Shown here in pieces: positions 34,253 through 42,262 of a stretch of 44,148 nucleotides of DNA. Source of the DNA: Heliomarina baculiformis (GTDB lineage: Bacteria > Pseudomonadota > Alphaproteobacteria > Rhodobacterales > Rhodobacteraceae); assembly GCF_019966545.1 (NCBI RefSeq), contig NZ_JAIMIC010000020.1:1-44148 (forward strand), given 5' to 3'. Both the position numbers and the translations under genes were made by a program. Below the pieces are notes generated by a model. That model ran no database searches, had not been told where the DNA came from, and saw nothing but the letters and a program-made list of their open reading frames with translations. How positions within the stretch are numbered: the first letter of the stretch is position 1; each line of letters opens with the position of its first letter.

Positions 34253-37200
34253 TTAACCAATGTCGATGTCGGCAATCAGTCGCTGCCGCGAGTCCGCCAG
34301 CTTGCTTTTTACTGTTTCGCGGACGTCCGCATAGATCGTCGGGCTTAGCGACATGCGCGAGGCCGACAGCCAGTAGTCGAGTTCATTTTTGCCCCAGGAG
34401 ACAAAGAGGATGTTCTGCTTTTTGTCCTTGAAGGTGAAGTTGAACGCCCCCAGCGCCAATGAGATCACGTCGCCCGCCGCCTCGGCGCTGCCGATCTGAA
34501 AATTGCCGCCGGTCGTGCTCGAGGTTTCGAAATCGAAGAGCTGGATCTTGCCATCACCCGAGGCCAGCCCGCGCAGTGCCTCTATTGCTGTCTCGACGAT
34601 CTTGAACTGGTTGCCGGTCGCGACCTGCGCCAGCGTGGCAAGAATGACCTGATCGAAACTGCCGTTTCCTTTCATCTTTTGGCTGGCCTCGAAAGGCTGG
34701 GATTCGCGGGTCCAGCCCATCACCCCAAGCATCTCCATATAGGCCGCATACCATTCGGCGCGCTGGGTGATCGGGTCGGCCTTTGCATCTGCGGCGCGCT
34801 GGGCAAACAGGGTCGAGAGCAGCACGTCCTCCTTCTGGCCGGGGGTGAGGTTTTCGACAAAGGACATCACGCTGGACGCATTTACAGCCGCCTGAAGCGA
34901 TTGCTGATGGATTTCAACTTGCGAGCTTGGATCGAAACTTTCGGCCGAACGGCTGGTTGCCTGGGCAAAAGCGGATTTCGCGCCTTTCTTGCTGCGGGTG
35001 GCGCGGGGTTCCGCCAGCACCGTGGCGATCAGTTTCTCGATCCTTTCCTTGAGGCTGGTGGGTGCGCGCTCCATCAGCGGTGAGGACCCGGGCAGGGCGG
35101 CATCGCGGAAAGCGGGCGGCCATGTGGTGCTGACGGCGCGTGTGTCGATATGGGTGAAACCGTTGTACCGACCGATCCCGCCGGTGAAGAACTCTTCCTT
35201 GTCGCGCAGCCAGCGTAGGGCCATGGCGACATCGGGCTGGGACATGCCCGAGACTTTGAAATCGAGCGCGTTGAATTCCATGTGCTTGCTGCCCTTGGCC
35301 CCGCCGATGCAGGCGTTATAGGCAGGCGCGCGATAGGCGTTGGTGATCGCGATGGGCTTGTCGAGCCGGTCGCGCAGATGGTCGAGCACCTGCGCGGTGC
35401 GCGCGATATTGGGCCAGAGCGCGCGGGGCGGATAGGTGTTCTTGCCTGCGCAGATGCCACCCGGCGTGCTATGGGCACCGCCAAGGATCAGGAATTCATC
35501 CGTCGAGAAATTGCGCAAATTCAGTGATTTGATAAAGCGGTCGAAGTCGCCGTAATCGCCCCAGTTGAGCGCGGCCGAGGTGCTGCGGACACCCGCGCCC
35601 CGCGATTTGGCGGCAAAGATTGCGTCGACCTCTTCATCCGAAATCTGGTCGCTCTCATCGCCTTCACCCATCTCCACAGGCATGGATGTAGACGCTGCGA
35701 GCGAGGGCGTCGCGGTTGCAAACGTCCCTTTGGGCTGGAGTGTGAAAGGCCGATCGTTGATGAAATTCGGCTCTTTATGCAGCCTGTCGAAAAGCTGGGG
35801 GATCTGGCTCGCGCTGGCAATCCGTATTTCGATTTCCTGCCGGAAAGACTGATAGCCACCCGAGAAACGGCCATTGTCCCAGACGGACAGCAGCGCGCCG
35901 GTGAAGGCACCATGCTGCGGGCCGTCCATCGCGAATTGTTCATCCTTGCAGGCCCCAAGGTTGAGCACCGACGCCTTGATCGGCGTGATCAGCGGGTTGG
36001 TCATCACGCTTTCCTTGAACGCACCGTAGGATTTCGACGCCTCGCGATAGGCACCTTCATTTGCCCGGAAGACCGCGTCGGCCACATCAAGCGGCATGGC
36101 ACGGGGTGTACCGGCCAGATCCAGTGATCGTCCGAACAGGGTGGCGGGAGAAATCGGGCCAAAGCGGACCATCGACCCGGAATGGCAGGTGTCGGGTACC
36201 ATCAATATCCGCACGCCCGCGCGGAATTTCGTCCAGAGCATGTAGAGTTCATCATCGGCCAGCTGGAAGTCGAAGAGGCAAAGCGTCTCGTCGATCTTCT
36301 GGTCGCCGTCCTGGTCTTCGTCCTGGTTGAAATCGGGGATGCGGCCGCCATGTCCCGAGACGGTGAACAGGAACATGTCGCCGGGCTTGAGATCTCTGGC
36401 AGCCTTTTCGACCTGCTCGATGACATTCTGGCGGGTGGCGTCTGCGGTCAGAAGAAGCTCGGGTTTGAAGCCTTCGGCCGTGGCAAGGTTTTCCATCGCC
36501 AGCGCGTCGGCCTCGCAGGCGGCAAGCCTGCCGTCCCAGCCTGCGTAATGGCCGGGATCGACGGTGTTGAGCCCCACATGCAGCGACATGCCGGTGGGTT
36601 GCCCGCCCGCGATCACAGGGGGCGATTGCAGCGCGCGCGACAGGCTGCGCGCCGAGCCAAAGGGGCCGTCGATGACCATGGGCGGCGCTTTGCGGGTATT
36701 GGCCAGCTTGCTGATTTCGCGCCGGAACTTGGCGGCCACATCGCCATAGCCCTCATCCGTGGGATGCAGCCCGTCATGCCAGCGATGATCGCCGACCACG
36801 TTCCGGCAATTGATATAGGTGACATGGGGGTGGGTATCGGCAAGGCGACGCAGGCGGCGATTGAACTTGTCCATCATCACCGCGGCGATCTTCTTTTGCA
36901 GGCTCCGGTCCAAAATGCCACGCGATTCCATCGGTTTGCCCAGCCAGCGGTCGTTGTTCGGCACCGGGTAGTCATAGCCGTGGCACAGGATCGAGACATG
37001 CGGAAACTGCTGGTGGACCTGCGTGAACATGCGTCCGTAATGCCCAAGCGCTTCGTCGAGCAGGGCGTTAAACGACGGCAGCAGGTAATCCTCGGGCATC
37101 AGGTCGGGGTCGAATTCTTCGAGATGCAGGGCAAGCGCCCCTTCGGCGACTAGGTCATTGCCGCCGCCCGACAGCAGCAGGATGCTGGCCCCGGTGTCGC

Positions 37201-37627
37201 GCAGGGCTTTGATGTATTCCTGCTTGTCCGCCATGTTCTTGAGCAGATCGCCCGCCGCGCCAAGCGACAGGATAGCGTAGTTTTCATAAAGGTGGTCGAT
37301 CACGTCCTTTAGGAAGACCGGGTACTGGAACCAGCTGTCGCCTTCGGAGATGACAATCGGGCCGTCATAACCGCTTGCGATGATCTTCTGGAACTTGTTG
37401 CGCCGGCTCAGACGGGCGAACCAATTGGCCGAATTCATCACGAGCGCAGAGCGTTCAAGCGCATTTGGCCCGGTGGGAATTTCCACCGTATCCGGGTTGA
37501 GTTTGAGAGCCGGATTGAACGGGCCGGAATTTTCCGGGTCGGGAATGAAATATGGCGACAGTTCGGATTCGTCCATATTGGGGTCGGCCATTTTGGACAT
37601 CAATTGATCGACGCTGATCTTGGTCAT
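34253..37627 (-). CDS. SGNH hydrolase / metacaspase (C14) / M15-type peptidase fusion protein
   Basis: This 1124-residue protein has no signal peptide or membrane helix. Domain 1 (about 85-310) is an SGNH/GDSL esterase-like fold, with GDS at 96-98 (Ser98), GGGND at 154-158, and Asp285/His288 in DGLHPTDEGY. Domain 2 (about 345-600) is a caspase-like peptidase with His426 in SGHGG and Cys481 in DTCHSGS; between them an Asp-rich loop (DFNQDEDQDGDQKIDE, 432-447) resembles calcium-binding metacaspase loops. Domain 3 (about 690-835) is an M15A-like zinc peptidase, S-x-H-x4-A-x-D at 780-789 plus His826. A C-terminal domain (about 900-1124) is not recognised. The ATG at 37627 follows GAGGAG at the right distance; a TTG six bases upstream would leave no spacing. 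It lies ten bases after the papain-fold gene, in one operon. Confidence 0.88.
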   Translation of the reverse strand: MTKISVDQLMSKMADPNMDESELSPYFIPDPENSGPFNPALKLNPDTVEIPTGPNALERSALVMNSANWFARLSRRNKFQKIIASGYDGPIVISEGDSWFQYPVFLKDVIDHLYENYAILSLGAAGDLLKNMADKQEYIKALRDTGASILLLSGGGNDLVAEGALALHLEEFDPDLMPEDYLLPSFNALLDEALGHYGRMFTQVHQQFPHVSILCHGYDYPVPNNDRWLGKPMESRGILDRSLQKKIAAVMMDKFNRRLRRLADTHPHVTYINCRNVVGDHRWHDGLHPTDEGYGDVAAKFRREISKLANTRKAPPMVIDGPFGSARSLSRALQSPPVIAGGQPTGMSLHVGLNTVDPGHYAGWDGRLAACEADALAMENLATAEGFKPELLLTADATRQNVIEQVEKAARDLKPGDMFLFTVSGHGGRIPDFNQDEDQDGDQKIDETLCLFDFQLADDELYMLWTKFRAGVRILMVPDTCHSGSMVRFGPISPATLFGRSLDLAGTPRAMPLDVADAVFRANEGAYREASKSYGAFKESVMTNPLITPIKASVLNLGACKDEQFAMDGPQHGAFTGALLSVWDNGRFSGGYQSFRQEIEIRIASASQIPQLFDRLHKEPNFINDRPFTLQPKGTFATATPSLAASTSMPVEMGEGDESDQISDEEVDAIFAAKSRGAGVRSTSAALNWGDYGDFDRFIKSLNLRNFSTDEFLILGGAHSTPGGICAGKNTYPPRALWPNIARTAQVLDHLRDRLDKPIAITNAYRAPAYNACIGGAKGSKHMEFNALDFKVSGMSQPDVAMALRWLRDKEEFFTGGIGRYNGFTHIDTRAVSTTWPPAFRDAALPGSSPLMERAPTSLKERIEKLIATVLAEPRATRSKKGAKSAFAQATSRSAESFDPSSQVEIHQQSLQAAVNASSVMSFVENLTPGQKEDVLLSTLFAQRAADAKADPITQRAEWYAAYMEMLGVMGWTRESQPFEASQKMKGNGSFDQVILATLAQVATGNQFKIVETAIEALRGLASGDGKIQLFDFETSSTTGGNFQIGSAEAAGDVISLALGAFNFTFKDKKQNILFVSWGKNELDYWLSASRMSLSPTIYADVRETVKSKLADSRQRLIADIDIG

Positions 37628-37637
37628 TTCCAACTCC

Positions 37638-39800
37638 TCACTTAAAATTTTTTTGGTCGCTGAATTTTCCGATGGTTTCGAGAATGTGGTTTTCGATCAC
37701 CGTGTCGTTGTTCAGGGCGATCTGGGAAACGCGGTCAAACGCATGTTTTTGTGCCCTTATTCCCGTCAGCAGGTGCAAGGCGGTCCGGGCCGGGAAATCG
37801 GCTTTATCGACAAGTTCTGCCATGCCAAGGAACAATTCGGATTTGGCGAGGCCCGGTTGGCGCTGGGCGAAAGAACGGGAAACGAGGTGCTGAATGGATT
37901 TGCCGTAATAGGCAAAATGGACGCGCTGTTCGAGTTCCTTGGTGGGAATGTAGATGCGGGCGCGAGGTGGATTTTTGGTTTTGACCAGCGGGAAAACAGT
38001 TACCGGTTCGTCTGGCAGTTCGGCTTTTTCTTGCCCGGAAACGCCTTTGTTCATGGCGGCAATCAGCGGCAATAAACGCTTTTCAGCCTTTTGAATGGCG
38101 ATGGAGGGGTGGATCAGGTGTAGAGTATCGAAGATTTCCTGCGGTGGGATGCTTTTTGCCGGCTTTGATGCCGAACCTTTCAATTGCTCATGCGTATCGA
38201 GAAGGGCGAGCATTTCATTCACGACCTGAGCGCCAGCTGCCTCGGCCACGAGATGGATTTGACACCCCGTCTCTTTTCGCAATTGGATGAGGTCGGCGAG
38301 AAACTGGCCGATATAGCCCTGCGGCGGGGAACCCGTCTTGTGATGGCAGGAATGTTCGCGCTCTCCCCAAACCGCGCGATAGGCGCTGAGTTTGAAATCG
38401 CGCCAAAATGCGCGTCCGATTCCGCGTATCCGGTTTTCAATCAGCGCATCGAGCTGTTCGCTATCGTCTCCGACCTGATCCTTATAAATGTCGAACAGTC
38501 CGGTGAGCGTCTCAAGCGAGTTCTCGGCGAAACTGTTGCACCAGAAAACCGAATAGGGATAAAGCCGGGCAGCCTTTATCATGTTCTTGCGACGTGCCGC
38601 GGCGGCGAATGACGGTTTTATCCCTTCGAGACTTCCCGAGATCCAGATCAGGATGCCGTCGTATTTCTTTTCTTTAGGCTTTTTTTCGGCAAGGCATTTG
38701 GAAAGATATTGGCGCGTCTTTGGCCACCCTTTTTCATCCGAAGGATATGACCCGGTGCGGACATGCATCCCATCGTCGAGATGAATGTAATGGCCCATCA
38801 ATTCGAAACAGGGCGTCGATCCGGTCTGGACCTTGCCGATCATGCCTCGGATGCCTTTTTCCCCGATGGAAAAGTCGAAAGCACTCGGCGCGCGCACCCC
38901 AAGGCGTAATACCCAGGAATCGACGATATGCCGTGCCCAGTCTTCGTATTTCCAGAGAGCGACGCCGCCAATGCCTTTGTAGCCGCCCCAGTTCTTTCCC
39001 CACGAATTCAAAACGTGAAACCCAAGCTCGTCATATCCGACAAGGGTGAAGGCATGGGTTCCAATTACGCCCTTGCTGGGCGGCCATTCGATAACGCCGC
39101 CGTTTTCCGGGCCAACGTTCAGCCATCCGTGATGCACGTTTGCCGATACAAGAATTGCTTCGGCATCGTTCAAAGCCGCATGGAAATGATTGAGAACCGG
39201 CGCTACGCGGAAATAGGCCCCCAATCCGATTTCCCGGGCTTTCTTAGCCTGATCGACCGAGGGAAACCGGAAAGGCTTCTCAACGAAAGGGACGCAATAA
39301 GAGCTGCTTTGCCAGAAATGTTCATGAGAGGGTTGCGAGTTTTCCGGCCAGTCGGGGCAGACACCGTGATGATAAAACCCCTTTATAACGGAGCGAAGCG
39401 TATGTACGCCTTCGCCTAGCGGTAATTGACGATCGTCGAGTTCGGGATAGGTGTCATGAAAGAAGGCCATGCAATAAAGCATATCGGCGCTGACAATATT
39501 CCGGATCTGTTCGGTTGTCTTATTGCTCTTTTCAGCGCCGCGAAGGAATTGGAGACCAAGCTGTATGTCGATCAGATTTGCCAGCGCGTAGCCAACGCAG
39601 CGCCCGGTTTCGCCCTGATTCCTAGTGCCGAAAACGGGAATTTTCATGTCCGACTCCCCGTCTTTGACGAGCAGACGCGGGTCCAGCGATACGGCTTGGC
39701 GCAGAATGGACAGGTTGGGGATGTATTCCTGATCACGCAGATCGACCCAATCCCGGCGTACCAGATTCTTTTCCACGTATGCGGGCGCAATAAGAGTCAT
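37638..39800 (-). CDS. Papain-fold (C1-type) cysteine peptidase with C-terminal pseudo-hydrolase domain
   Basis: This 720-residue protein has an N-terminal half (about 50-300) with a full papain-type catalytic set: Gln62 and Cys68 in NQGETGRC, His249 in GTHAFTLVGY and Asn265 in NSWGKNWGGY. There is no signal or pro-peptide of the usual kind. The C-terminal half (about 380-720) has an alpha/beta-hydrolase-like elbow (HLVAEAAGAQVV, 516-527) where the usual HSAGA-type Ser is Ala521, so this half may bind rather than cleave. Base composition is visibly more AT-rich than in the catabolic genes, a sign of transfer. A 250-base gap separates it from the RTX gene, and the caspase-fusion gene follows after ten bases. 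The ribosome site is weak. The target is unknown; it could process, activate or deliver the fusion protein. Confidence 0.8.
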   Translation of the reverse strand: MTLIAPAYVEKNLVRRDWVDLRDQEYIPNLSILRQAVSLDPRLLVKDGESDMKIPVFGTRNQGETGRCVGYALANLIDIQLGLQFLRGAEKSNKTTEQIRNIVSADMLYCMAFFHDTYPELDDRQLPLGEGVHTLRSVIKGFYHHGVCPDWPENSQPSHEHFWQSSSYCVPFVEKPFRFPSVDQAKKAREIGLGAYFRVAPVLNHFHAALNDAEAILVSANVHHGWLNVGPENGGVIEWPPSKGVIGTHAFTLVGYDELGFHVLNSWGKNWGGYKGIGGVALWKYEDWARHIVDSWVLRLGVRAPSAFDFSIGEKGIRGMIGKVQTGSTPCFELMGHYIHLDDGMHVRTGSYPSDEKGWPKTRQYLSKCLAEKKPKEKKYDGILIWISGSLEGIKPSFAAAARRKNMIKAARLYPYSVFWCNSFAENSLETLTGLFDIYKDQVGDDSEQLDALIENRIRGIGRAFWRDFKLSAYRAVWGEREHSCHHKTGSPPQGYIGQFLADLIQLRKETGCQIHLVAEAAGAQVVNEMLALLDTHEQLKGSASKPAKSIPPQEIFDTLHLIHPSIAIQKAEKRLLPLIAAMNKGVSGQEKAELPDEPVTVFPLVKTKNPPRARIYIPTKELEQRVHFAYYGKSIQHLVSRSFAQRQPGLAKSELFLGMAELVDKADFPARTALHLLTGIRAQKHAFDRVSQIALNNDTVIENHILETIGKFSDQKNFK

Positions 39801-40050
39801 GACGGTAAAAAATCACTTGTTTAAAAGGGCTTGATCAAAAATAGTTCTAAAAACTATGCGCTTGTAATATGCAACCTTAGCACGAATTTCTGATAAAATA
39901 CAGCATCTAAGATTGTGGGTGTGCGCGCCAGACCCGGGTGAGGGGAATAGCGTCACGCCACTACGGTGGCTTTTGAAGCCTGTTTTCAGATGATTAATTC
40001 GGCCTTGCACCGGCAGCATTCTCCCGATGCAAGATTGTTATTACAGCGGA
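39801..40050. other. Gap between RTX gene and peptidase gene, with stem-loop
   Basis: This AT-rich intergenic sequence probably holds the promoter of the peptidase/caspase operon. CTTGCA (40004-40009) pairs with TGCAAG (40028-40033), with more pairs inside, just downstream of the RTX stop on the minus strand. It could be a weak terminator for the RTX transcript. No gene is seen. Confidence 0.4.
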
Positions 40051-41349
40051 TCAGATGAAATCGAAATCATCCGCTGTCAGTTTCAAACCCCCGTCACCCG
40101 CCAGAATAATGCTGCCGCCGTCATGCTCGATCACAAGGTCTTTGCCGTCCTTTGAGATGTCGAGAGAATGGAAATTGCCGCTATGGTCCTCGATGCGCAG
40201 CGTATCGCTGCCCTGCTGAAAGCCTTTGACCAGATCGGTTCCACTATTTGCGCCGAATACGAACGTGTCATTTCCTGCCGAACCGATAATCTTGTCGTCA
40301 CCGCCCATCCCGGCAAGGGTATCATTGCCTTTGCCACCCTTGATGACATTGTCCTCGCCATTTCCGGTTAGATTGTCAGCTTTTTTCGACCCTACGACGT
40401 TTTCAAATCGATGGGTTCGGACCCAGCCTGCGATGTTTTCCGTTTCGCCGTTTGAGGCGCCGACATTCTGCCAGCCGGACGCCCACAACGAATAAGTCAC
40501 GCCCATCGAGAATTTCGCGAAATTGATCATATCGGTGCCGTCGCCGCCCCATGCCGTGACGCCGTAATCGCTGTTCAGTGCGTCGACAATGAACAGTTTG
40601 TCATTCCCACCGCTCAGGTTGACGGTGCTGGCAAACCCTTCGCCCAGCTTGACCTTGTCATTGTCGTTGCCTGTGGAAATAAGCTCGACCCAGCCATCCT
40701 TGGTGATGACGGTATCCTTGCCGTCCTTTGTACGAATGGCCCCGGCACCTTCGCTGCCGATATTGACCTTGTCATTGCCAGATCCGGTTGAGGCGAATTC
40801 GACCCAGCCTTTTGTTGATACAAAATCATTTCCGTTTCCTGTGAACAGCGAACCTGCGCCGCCGTCGCCAATTGTGATTTTATCTTTGGCACCGTCGCCC
40901 TCACCGCCCGTATTTATTGTTTGAACGTAGGCATTTCCGGTGACCACCGTATTCTGCGTGGCGTAGAGGTTTATTGAAGCGGTGCTGCCATCCTGCTGGT
41001 TGCCCAATTTCACGATGTGTTTTTCGCCATCCCAGCCAAAGATATATCTGGCGCGGGTCGAGATCAGATCGACATCGCTGTTATAACCGAGCTCGAGAAA
41101 ATCGATGCGGCGGTCTTCGCCGTTATCAAGGTCAGTAAACACCGTTTGGCTGTTGTCGCCGGTAAGGCGGAGGGCCTTCAACCGCCATCCGCTGCCGGTA
41201 AAGCTGACCGTACCTTCTATTTCATCCGGGTCCGACGCGAAAACATTGTAATAGCCCATGAAAGGGCCGCCTTCGAATACGGACTGGCCGGGCAGTCTTT
41301 CAACGTCGTTTATACCATCAAATGTCACATCCAAATTGAACTTGGTCAT
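40051..41349 (-). CDS. RTX (hemolysin-type calcium-binding) repeat protein
   Basis: This 432-residue acidic, Gly/Asp/Asn-rich protein has a nonameric RTX block at about 325-365 (GGKGNDTLAGMGGDDKIIGS), which folds as a calcium-bound beta-roll. A C-terminal tail ending DDFDFI fits type I secretion. The middle holds other GxGNDxx repeats, including two tandem copies of about 37 residues (164-200 and 201-238). The N-terminal 130 residues are an unrecognised beta-rich domain. GAGAGG precedes the ATG at 41349. No TolC, HlyB or HlyD gene is in the window, so secretion would depend on a system elsewhere. It is the first of three accessory genes on this strand and may be a surface or exported partner of the protease pair. 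Confidence 0.88.
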   Translation of the reverse strand: MTKFNLDVTFDGINDVERLPGQSVFEGGPFMGYYNVFASDPDEIEGTVSFTGSGWRLKALRLTGDNSQTVFTDLDNGEDRRIDFLELGYNSDVDLISTRARYIFGWDGEKHIVKLGNQQDGSTASINLYATQNTVVTGNAYVQTINTGGEGDGAKDKITIGDGGAGSLFTGNGNDFVSTKGWVEFASTGSGNDKVNIGSEGAGAIRTKDGKDTVITKDGWVELISTGNDNDKVKLGEGFASTVNLSGGNDKLFIVDALNSDYGVTAWGGDGTDMINFAKFSMGVTYSLWASGWQNVGASNGETENIAGWVRTHRFENVVGSKKADNLTGNGEDNVIKGGKGNDTLAGMGGDDKIIGSAGNDTFVFGANSGTDLVKGFQQGSDTLRIEDHSGNFHSLDISKDGKDLVIEHDGGSIILAGDGGLKLTADDFDFI

Positions 41350-42262
41350 TGTCCTCTCCCGGAAATATTTTCTGTATCAATTCTCTTTTAGGCGAGTGCC
41401 CCTGTGGGCCGGGCGGCAGGGCAAAATAGCCCTGTAAATTCAATCAGCCTGAGCCGAGGGAATGGCACTCCGAAACAATATTGCACGCAAAAGAAGAGAT
41501 TGACGCGGATTTTTTACAAGCGATCGCAAGGGCAGGCTGCCCTTGAACGTCAGATGGGCGAGCATCCGGATTTCCAGTTTACAAGTAAGAACTTACAGGC
41601 AGGGGTTCGGTCGCGGCATCGATTTGGTGCTGCGATGCTAAAGCGCTCGCCGTGGTGTCAGGATGGGGGAAGGGTGCGAATCGTTGCTTTTCGTCCGGGC
41701 AATTTGGAAACCGGAACCAGCGTTCTGCAAATCTCGGCACGGGGTGACGACCCGCGATGGTCTTACGGGCCGCCTGCGGTTGCAGGCAGCCCGGAAGCCG
41801 TTGTAGGCGCGCGCGTAATGTTTCGCCCCGACCATTGTGATTTGAAAGGGTTAGACCATCCTTTGCGCACAAAGGATTGCGCGGACTACGCACAAAGGTT
41901 TTCGCCGTCAGGTTTCAACACGCATCGGCTCCCGTAGTGCCTCTCCACTTCTGTATTTTAGTCCTTTCAAAGCGAGCATGGAAGCACATTGCTCCTCGCG
42001 ACAGCTTCCCGGTCTTCATGTGAAATAGCATGTGACACTTTGGGCCGGCATGCATTGGCTGAGCGGGATCCTCCCGACGTTCGGCGCGCGCTTATATCTG
42101 CAACCACCACGGCAATCTGGATTAGGGCGGGCGGTGAGCGGACATTTACCGCATCTGCATGCCCCGCGTCTGCTTCCCAGCTGACTTGGCGGGCATAGAG
42201 CCGTAAGGCATGTGCAGAAGCTACAAGTGACTTCGCTGAACTGCGCATGCAGCATCTCAGCG
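41350..42262. other. 913-base region without a convincing gene
   Basis: Open frames exist on both strands (for example 177 codons at 41404-41937, plus; 93 codons at 41967-42248, minus), but none shows a ribosome site, a recognisable family or plausible protein composition. Visible structure: a 6-bp hairpin GCCTGC-GGTT-GCAGGC (41772-41787) and a direct repeat CGCACAAAGG (41867-41876 and 41890-41899). It may be a decayed gene or an island boundary. Confidence 0.4.

Noticed and set aside
41404-41937. 177-codon plus-strand open frame
   Set aside because: No ribosome site, no recognisable domain, erratic composition and overlap with equally open frames on the other strand.
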